Positions 1 to 6,609 of a DNA stretch of 6,609 nucleotides are shown one piece after another. The position numbers were made by a program, and so were the translations under genes. The stretch is from NCBI GenBank assembly GCA_029239415.1, contig JAQZAY010000215.1, forward strand, positions 1 through 6,609, in the 5' to 3' direction. The notes under the pieces are model-generated. The model did not search any database. It saw only the letters and a program-made list of their open reading frames with translations, and was not told where the DNA came from. The DNA comes from Pseudomonas sp. GTDB lineage: Bacteria; Pseudomonadota; Gammaproteobacteria; Pseudomonadales; Pseudomonadaceae. Position 1 is the stretch's first letter. Every line of letters begins with the position of its first letter.

Positions 1-521
1 TGCTCGATGCGGCGCCCCAGCTCCCAGTACCAGAGGCCGTTCATGGCCAGGTGGAGCACGCCGAAGTGCACCAGCATGGGCGACACCAGCCGCCACCACT
101 GGCCGTCGGCCAGGCTCTGGGCCAGCGGCGTGAAGTACAGGTAGTCGCCCTGCACGCGAAAGTCGAGGAAGGTCAGCCAGCTCAGGCTCGCCAGGTTCTC
201 GCCCAGCCCCGTCACCGCGGCCACCACCAGGCACGCCAGCAGCACGGCGGCGGTCACCTTGCCCGAGCGCAGCTGCGCGCCCAGCGAGGGGCCCGACGCG
301 GCGCTGGGCGCGGCTTCGACGGGCAGCTCCAGCTCGGCGTTGCCTTCGGGAAAACGCTGGTAGAGATCGAGCACGTGATCGGCCAGCCTCTCGGCGACCC
401 AGAGCACTTGCTCCTCGCCCTCCTCGCTGACCCGGTGCGGTACCTGCAGGCGGCGCAGCAGGCCGACGAAGCCACTCAGGTCGACCGCCAGCGGCAGTCG
501 CATCACTTCGATCACGTTCAT
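1..521 (-). CDS. Rhomboid-family intramembrane serine protease (C-terminal part outside window)
   Basis: Only the first 173 codons are present; the gene runs off the left edge. Residues 1-60 form a soluble N-terminal domain like the cytoplasmic domain of GlpG. Residues 88-106 are a hydrophobic first membrane segment. The loop and second segment carry the rhomboid signature: W143-R144, then H152-F153, then H157-x3-N161 followed by the L-W-Y-W-x-L-G-x-x-I-E pattern. In GlpG the equivalent His and Asn line the active site and oxyanion hole. The catalytic GxSG serine and the late histidine would lie beyond the window, so activity cannot be judged. By family, the enzyme cleaves membrane proteins within or near transmembrane helices in the inner membrane. 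The start ATG overlaps the upstream stop as ATGA and has AGGA six bases upstream. It is the last visible gene of the nadK operon. Family assignment is secure; substrate unknown. Confidence 0.93.
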   Translation of the reverse strand, partial: MNVIEVMRLPLAVDLSGFVGLLRRLQVPHRVSEEGEEQVLWVAERLADHVLDLYQRFPEGNAELELPVEAAPSAASGPSLGAQLRSGKVTAAVLLACLVVAAVTGLGENLASLSWLTFLDFRVQGDYLYFTPLAQSLADGQWWRLVSPMLVHFGVLHLAMNGLWYWELGRRIE

Positions 522-1489
522 TGGCGGTCCTGCGGGCGTTCGACATCGACCCAGACGAACTTGTGCGGGTCGATGCAGGTTTCGTCGTCCAGTCGATAGG
601 CGACCAGCTTGCCGTACAGCACCGCACTGTAGTCCAGGCACGCCAGGTTGGCACGCAGCGGCGAGGGTCGGCCGCTGCGCCAGTAATGGCCGATGAACAG
701 CAGCGGCTCGTTCTCGGCGTAGCGCAGCAAGGCGTTCTTCTGGATAGGGCTGAGCGGCGTGCTGGCCACCGTCTCCGGCAGCGCATCGGGCTGGAACACG
801 ATGTCGCCGTAGGTCTGCGGGTCTTCCTCCCAGAACTTGGTACGGAAGAACGCCCGGGTCAGGCCGTCGCCGCCGGTCAGGGTCAGGCCACCGGGCAGGC
901 GCATGTCGGTGCCGCGCAGCAGGCGGTTGCACACGGTGGAGGCAAAGCTGCCGGGCACCGAGGAGGCCTGGACGAAGTGCGCATCGATGCACCCATCAGG
1001 GTACTGCTGGCGCAGCGGCTCGATCAGCTGCGGGTCCCAGCAGGCGTGCACCAGGCGGAAACGCCCGGCGTCGACGAACAGTGGCAGCTCATGGAACCAG
1101 CTGAGGAAATCGTGCCAGTCGCCAGGATGCTGGGCGAACTGCTCGAGGGTTTCCTCGATCAGCCGGGCGTGACGGGGCGTGTGCTCGCGCACATGGGTCT
1201 TGCCGCTGCCGGGCAGCGCAGGGGTGGTCCAGCCCAGCGCGTTGTATTCGTGGTTGCCCATGATGCAATGGGCCTGCCCGGCCTCGACCATGTCGTGGAC
1301 GATGTGCAGCGCCTCGCGGATCCGCGGGCCGCGGTCGATGATGTCGCCCAGGAACAGCGCCTGGCGCCGCGGGTGGTGCCAGACACCACCCTGGCGCTTG
1401 TAGCCCAGGGTGTCGAGCAGGTGTTCGAGGGTCAGGGCACAGCCATGTACGTCACCGATGATGTCGAAACTGCGCGCCGGATCGATCAT
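518..1489 (-). CDS. Metallophosphoesterase of the PPP / ApaH-like superfamily
   Basis: This 323-residue protein has the full calcineurin-like two-metal site. Motif I is G12-D13-V14-H15-G16, motif II is G48-D49-x-x-D52-R53-G54, and motif III is G78-N79-H80-E81. Later metal-binding histidines are probably H148 (V-H-A-C) and H268 (I-G-H-Y), with D286 in the closing L-D-Y-S-A-V strand. The layout matches bacterial serine/threonine protein phosphatases and ApaH-type diadenosine tetraphosphatases, but residues 84-135 form an extra segment between motif III and H148, so it is not a plain ApaH. It has no signal peptide or membrane segment and should be cytoplasmic. The start overlaps the nadK stop by one base (TGATG) and has GGAGG six bases upstream inside nadK. 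Its own stop overlaps the rhomboid start by four bases. Substrate could be a phosphoprotein or a nucleotide; sequence does not decide. Confidence 0.9.
   Translation of the reverse strand: MIDPARSFDIIGDVHGCALTLEHLLDTLGYKRQGGVWHHPRRQALFLGDIIDRGPRIREALHIVHDMVEAGQAHCIMGNHEYNALGWTTPALPGSGKTHVREHTPRHARLIEETLEQFAQHPGDWHDFLSWFHELPLFVDAGRFRLVHACWDPQLIEPLRQQYPDGCIDAHFVQASSVPGSFASTVCNRLLRGTDMRLPGGLTLTGGDGLTRAFFRTKFWEEDPQTYGDIVFQPDALPETVASTPLSPIQKNALLRYAENEPLLFIGHYWRSGRPSPLRANLACLDYSAVLYGKLVAYRLDDETCIDPHKFVWVDVERPQDRQ
528..531 (-). promoter_or_regulatory. Ribosome binding site of the rhomboid gene
   Basis: AGGA lies six bases before the ATG at 521, inside the final codons of the metallophosphoesterase gene. 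It fixes the rhomboid start at the ATGA overlap. Confidence 0.65.
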
Positions 1490-2379
1490 CAGTCGCCTCC
1501 ACCGCCCAGACGACTGCCCCAGCCGAGCTTGGTGCGGCAGACTTCATAGTAGTTGTGGTCCAGCGGATGGATCAGGCGCAGCTTCTGCGGTTTCTTGTTC
1601 ACCGTGATGGTGTCGCCGGGGGCGCAGGTGAAGTGGTTCTGGCCGTCACACGATACCTGCGGGTAGATCTGCAGGTCCTGGGACACGACGATCTTCAGTT
1701 CGCTGTTGCCGTCGACCACGATCGGCCGGCCCGACAAGGTATGCGGGTACATGGGCACGATGACGATGGCGTCGAGCTTGGGGTGCATGATCGGCCCGCC
1801 GGCCGACAGCGCGTAGGCGGTCGAGCCGGTCGGGGTCGCGACGATCAGGCCGTCGGCCTTCTGGCTGCAGACGAACTGGCCGTCGATATAGATCTCGAAC
1901 TCGATCATGCGCGTGGACTTGCCCGGGTGCAGCACCACGTCGTTGAGCGCGTCGCCCTGGCCGATGGCCTCGCCATGGCGGCGCACCTCGGCCTGCAGCA
2001 GGAAGCGGTTCTCGACCAGGTAGTGGCCGTCGAGCACCTCGGCGACCTTGACCTCGAGCTCGTCGGGACGGATGTCGGTGAGAAAGCCCAGGCTGCCGCG
2101 GTTGATCCCCAGCACCGGCGTGTTGTGCCGCGCCAAGGCGCGGGCGGCCCCCAGCAGGCTGCCGTCGCCGCCGACCACGATGACCAGGTCGCACACCTCG
2201 CCCAGCAGCTTGCGCGTCGAGGTCTGCAGGCCGTGACCGGGCAGCACTTCGGCGATGGTGTCCTCGAGAATCACGTGCAAGTGGCGCTCAAGGAGGAATT
2301 TCTTCAGCCGGCGAATAGTGTCGAGCACCTGGGAACTGCCGAGGCGTCCGATGATACCGATATTTCGAAATTGCTCCAT
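1489..2379 (-). CDS. nadK: NAD kinase (ATP-dependent NAD+ phosphorylation to NADP+)
   Basis: The 296-residue protein aligns by eye with E. coli NadK (about 292 residues) from the first residues to the C-terminal L-G-W. It makes NADP+ from NAD+ and ATP in the cytoplasm, setting the pool for biosynthesis and oxidative defence. Diagnostic motifs are G70-G71-D72-G73-S74 with the catalytic Asp, the N93-R94-G95-S96-L97-G98-F99 stretch, N146-D147 near L-H-P-G, D176-G177, and the T182-P-T-G-S-T-A-Y189 loop that binds NAD. A P-M-Y-P-H-T-L-S-G-R-P segment follows, as in E. coli. The start has AGGAGT three bases upstream and matches the family N terminus. It is the first gene of the operon, behind its own promoter in the 135-bp divergent gap. 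The end is slightly odd: a G-G-G-G-D tail whose codons supply the Shine-Dalgarno of the next gene. Confidence 0.98.
   Translation of the reverse strand: MEQFRNIGIIGRLGSSQVLDTIRRLKKFLLERHLHVILEDTIAEVLPGHGLQTSTRKLLGEVCDLVIVVGGDGSLLGAARALARHNTPVLGINRGSLGFLTDIRPDELEVKVAEVLDGHYLVENRFLLQAEVRRHGEAIGQGDALNDVVLHPGKSTRMIEFEIYIDGQFVCSQKADGLIVATPTGSTAYALSAGGPIMHPKLDAIVIVPMYPHTLSGRPIVVDGNSELKIVVSQDLQIYPQVSCDGQNHFTCAPGDTITVNKKPQKLRLIHPLDHNYYEVCRTKLGWGSRLGGGGD
1496..1500 (-). promoter_or_regulatory. Ribosome binding site of the metallophosphoesterase, embedded in nadK
   Basis: GGAGG lies six bases before the ATG at 1489 and inside the last glycine codons of nadK. Together with the TGATG overlap this supports the chosen start and coupled translation of kinase and phosphatase. 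Confidence 0.8.
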
Positions 2380-2382
2380 GGG

Positions 2383-2388
2383 ACTCCT
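2383..2388 (-). promoter_or_regulatory. Ribosome binding site of nadK
   Basis: AGGAGT is followed by CCC and the ATG at 2379. The spacing is short, but the start is supported by alignment with known NadK N termini. Confidence 0.75.
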
Positions 2389-2435
2389 GCGAGGCTGCGG
2401 CGGGTAAAAAAGGCGCGTGACGCCCAGAGACTTCG

Positions 2436-2465
2436 ATTATGGGCGAAAGGGCCGGTTAGCGGCAA
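2436..2465 (-). promoter_or_regulatory. Predicted sigma70 promoter of the nadK operon
   Basis: Reading the minus strand, TTGCCG (2465-2460) is separated by 18 bases from CATAAT (2441-2436). Each hexamer matches the sigma70 consensus well. Transcription would start near 2430, giving a leader of about 50 bases before the nadK ATG. No other nearby pair fits as well. This is a prediction by eye, not a mapped start. Confidence 0.6.
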
Positions 2466-2469
2466 ACCG
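2453..2469. promoter_or_regulatory. 17-bp near-palindrome over the nadK -35 (possible operator)
   Basis: The sequence CGGTTAGCGGCAAACCG reads almost the same on both strands: 14 of 17 positions are symmetric, with mismatches only at the centre and one symmetric pair. The arms are CGGTT and AACCG. It covers the predicted -35 of the nadK promoter, where a dimeric repressor would block RNA polymerase. I do not recognise a named regulator motif. Confidence 0.35.
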
Positions 2470-2502
2470 TGCGAAAGCGCGGAAGGCCCGGCACGCACCG
2501 GC

Positions 2503-2508
2503 TATGCT
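2503..2508 (+). promoter_or_regulatory. Possible -10 element for a leaderless DUF1853 transcript
   Basis: TATGCT ends six bases before the ATG at 2515. A start site at the usual distance would fall on or next to the ATG, giving an mRNA with no leader. No convincing -35 lies 16-18 bases upstream, and no Shine-Dalgarno precedes the ATG at a working distance: the nearest purine run, GGAAGG at 2481-2486, is 28 bases away. Confidence 0.45.
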
Positions 2509-2514
2509 CGCTGC

Positions 2515-3453
2515 ATGACGCCCTTTGACGAACTCTCTGGACTGCCGCGCCTGCTCCGCCAGGCGCCAGTGCGCGACCTGGCGTGGGTCATCCTGGCACC
2601 ACCCATGCTGCAGCAGACCCCTTGGCCGCAACGCCATCCCCTGGTTGCCAGCGGCTGGGCGGGCGACCCTGGGCGCCTTGAGGACTGGCTGCGGGCGCTG
2701 GACCGCGACAGCCAGCTCCTGCGCCAGTGGCTGGCCGCTATCACCAGCCATCGCCTGGGCCTGTACTACGAGCGGCTGTGGCAGTTCGCCCTGCGCCAGG
2801 CGCCGGGAATCGAGCTGCTGGCGGCCAACCTGCCGATCCGCACGGGCGGGCACACCCTGGGCGAGCTGGACATCCTGATGCGCGACGCCGAGGGCGTGCA
2901 TCATCTGGAGCTGGCGGTGAAATTCTACCTGGGTCCTGCCGAGGACAAGGGCACGGACGCCAACCACTGGCTGGGCCCGGGCTGCCACGACCGGCTGGGG
3001 CTGAAGCTGGCGCACCTGGCCGGCCACCAGCTGCCGATCTCGGCGCGCCCGGAAGGCCGGCAGGTCCTGGCCGGACTGGATATCGACGCTGCCCATGCGC
3101 ACCTGTGGCTGGCCGGCTACCTGTTCTATCCCTGGGCCGGGCCGGTGCAACCGCCCACGGGCGCCAGCCCGGAGCACTTGCGCGGGCGCTGGCTGCAGCG
3201 GCGTGACTGGGAAACCTGCCGCGACCAGGCAGGGCCCGGCCACTGGCAACCGTTGCCCCGCCATGCCTGGCTGGCACCGGCGCGGGTCTCGGCCGCAGAC
3301 CTGTGGCCGGCGGCGCGGCTCGATGAATATGTGCATGCGCTGCCCGAGGGTTTCAGGGCCCAGCTGCTGGTGCGCCTGGAGGAGCATGCCGACGGTGACT
3401 GGCAGGAGGCGGAGCGGGTGTTCTTGGTTGCCGATGGCTGGCCGCAAGTTTAG
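2515..3453 (+). CDS. DUF1853 family protein, possible PD-(D/E)XK nuclease fold
   Basis: The 312-residue protein is recognised as DUF1853, an uncharacterised proteobacterial family, by the run V19-R-D-L-A-W near the start, the Y84-Y-E-R-L-W helix, G116-E-L-D119, L131-E-L-A-V-K-F-Y-L139 and the H151-W-L-G-P motif followed by D159-R and K164. E86, D119, E132 and K136 are arranged like the helix Glu, Asp and (D/E)xK of PD-(D/E)XK nucleases, although E132 and K136 are four apart rather than two; this fold is an inference. There is no signal peptide or membrane helix. The frame stays open upstream across nadK, but the ATG at 2515 gives the family N terminus. It is a single plus-strand gene, divergent from nadK and directly abutting the PLP-enzyme gene at its stop. 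Biological role unknown. Confidence 0.85.
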   Translation: MTPFDELSGLPRLLRQAPVRDLAWVILAPPMLQQTPWPQRHPLVASGWAGDPGRLEDWLRALDRDSQLLRQWLAAITSHRLGLYYERLWQFALRQAPGIELLAANLPIRTGGHTLGELDILMRDAEGVHHLELAVKFYLGPAEDKGTDANHWLGPGCHDRLGLKLAHLAGHQLPISARPEGRQVLAGLDIDAAHAHLWLAGYLFYPWAGPVQPPTGASPEHLRGRWLQRRDWETCRDQAGPGHWQPLPRHAWLAPARVSAADLWPAARLDEYVHALPEGFRAQLLVRLEEHADGDWQEAERVFLVADGWPQV

Positions 3454-4361
3454 TCAGCCCAGCATGGCGTATCCTCGTCGTCCCTGCAGGCCGCCGGTGT
3501 GCACGAAGATCAGCCGGGTGCCCGGGCTGAACGCCCCAGCCTCGACCTGCTCGCGCAGCGCCAGCAAGGCCTTGCCGGTATACACCGGCTCCAGCGGCAC
3601 GCCCGAGTGCGCCTCGCTGTGCTCGATGAACGCTTGCAAGCGCGCATCGGCCTTGGCGAAACCACCCAGGCTGGCGTCATGCAGGCGATAGCCATGCTCG
3701 CCTGCCAGCGCGAGGACGTTCTCCTCGACGCCATGCCCGGGCGGCACCGCGCAGGCGCCGTGCACCTCGTGCGCCCCCGCTTCCGCCTTGACCAGGCCTG
3801 CCAGCGTGGTGCCAGTGCCCACCGCCAGCCACCAGGCGTGGTAGTGCCCCCAGCCCAGCGTCGCCAGTTGCGCACGCGCCTGCTCGACGATCAGCGCGCA
3901 GCCTGACAGGCCCGCCTCACCGCCGCCGCCCTCGGGAATGCAGTGCCAACCAGGGTAACGCTGCTGCCACGGCGTCCAGAACCCTGGCTGGTGCCGCGCC
4001 CGGTAGCCGCCGTAGCCGAGCCAGTGCAACTCCATCCCCATGGCCTGCAAGTCGCGTACGGTCGGCGTATCCTGCTCATGCCCGCGCAACAGCCCTGCGG
4101 TGGCGAAGCCCAGGCGCTTGCCCGCAGCTGCCAGGGCATGCAGGTGGTTGGAATGGTTGCCGCCCAGGCTGACCAGGCCTGGCGCCTTTGCTACGCGGGC
4201 CAGGCGCAGGTGCTCGCGCAGCTTGAAGCTCTTGTTGCCGCAGATCAGCGGGTCGACCAGGTCCAGGCGCAGCACCGCCACCTCGACCCCGGCTGCCTGC
4301 AGCCAGGGCAAGGACAATGCCTGCAGGGGCGCCTGGGGCAGGTCGGCAAAGGCATCGGGCA

Positions 4362-4362
<1 letters not shown>
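3454..4362 (-). CDS. PLP-dependent enzyme of the ACC deaminase / D-cysteine desulfhydrase family
   Basis: The 302-residue protein has the fold-type II PLP signatures of this family. The likely Schiff-base lysine is K44 in G42-N-K-S-F-K-L-R49. An N69-H-S-N-H73 substrate loop follows, the phosphate-binding loop is G182-T-G-T-T186, and V-H-T-G-G lies near the C terminus. Known members open the cyclopropane ring of ACC or split D-cysteine into pyruvate, sulfide and ammonia. Here the usual G-N-K-x-R-K is G-N-K-S-F-K and the loop is H-S-N-H rather than Q-S-N-Q, so the substrate may differ and true ACC deaminase activity is doubtful. The enzyme should be cytoplasmic. The start ATG overlaps the fadH stop by one base (TGATG) with only a weak GAG upstream, so it likely depends on coupled translation. 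The frame is open far into fadH, but the conserved part begins here. Confidence 0.86.
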
Positions 4363-6596
<2,234 letters not shown>

Positions 6597-6609
6597 TCAC
6601 CCCTTGACG

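Noticed and set aside
1555..2514. Upstream extension of the DUF1853 frame across nadK
   Set aside because: The first 320 residues mirror nadK in a shadow frame; the family N terminus begins at the ATG at 2515.
2437..3447. 336-codon minus-strand frame opposite the DUF1853 gene
   Set aside because: Low-complexity Q/R/A-rich translation without known motifs; the opposite strand encodes a recognisable conserved family.

Overview
The window is a GC-rich, tightly packed piece of chromosome. It carries a 2,4-dienoyl-CoA reductase, a PLP enzyme, a DUF1853 protein, NAD kinase, a metallophosphatase and a rhomboid protease. Gene content, protein sequences and base composition suggest a gammaproteobacterium of the genus Pseudomonas, probably near the P. 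putida group. That placement rests on recall of the families and of this gene neighbourhood, not on a search. I see no insertion sequence, phage gene, tRNA, rRNA or CRISPR array.

Layout from left to right. A three-gene minus-strand operon occupies 1-2379: nadK (NAD kinase), then a PPP-superfamily metallophosphoesterase, then a rhomboid intramembrane protease cut off by the left edge. Both junctions are stop/start overlaps (TGATG and ATGA), so translation is probably coupled. Positions 2380-2514 form a 135-bp divergent control region with a good sigma70-like promoter for nadK, a 17-bp near-palindrome over its -35, and a possible leaderless promoter for the plus-strand gene. That gene (2515-3453) encodes a DUF1853 protein with residues resembling a PD-(D/E)XK nuclease core. 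It converges with no intergenic base on a second minus-strand pair, 3454-6398. That pair is fadH followed by a PLP enzyme of the ACC deaminase/D-cysteine desulfhydrase family, again joined by TGATG. The right end (6399-6609) is the fadH leader, which contains two operator-like palindromes sharing TCAATGAT, 21 bp apart.

How the genes may work together. FadH uses NADPH to remove double bonds during beta-oxidation of unsaturated fatty acids, and NadK makes the NADP pool. They sit in separate transcription units, so any link is loose. The nadK-phosphatase pair is the most suggestive functional coupling, but the phosphatase substrate cannot be read from sequence.

No clearly new multi-gene system is visible. 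The items most worth a second look are the kinase-phosphatase coupling, two strong hairpins inside the fadH coding sequence, the paired palindromes upstream of fadH, and the DUF1853 protein with its possible leaderless start.
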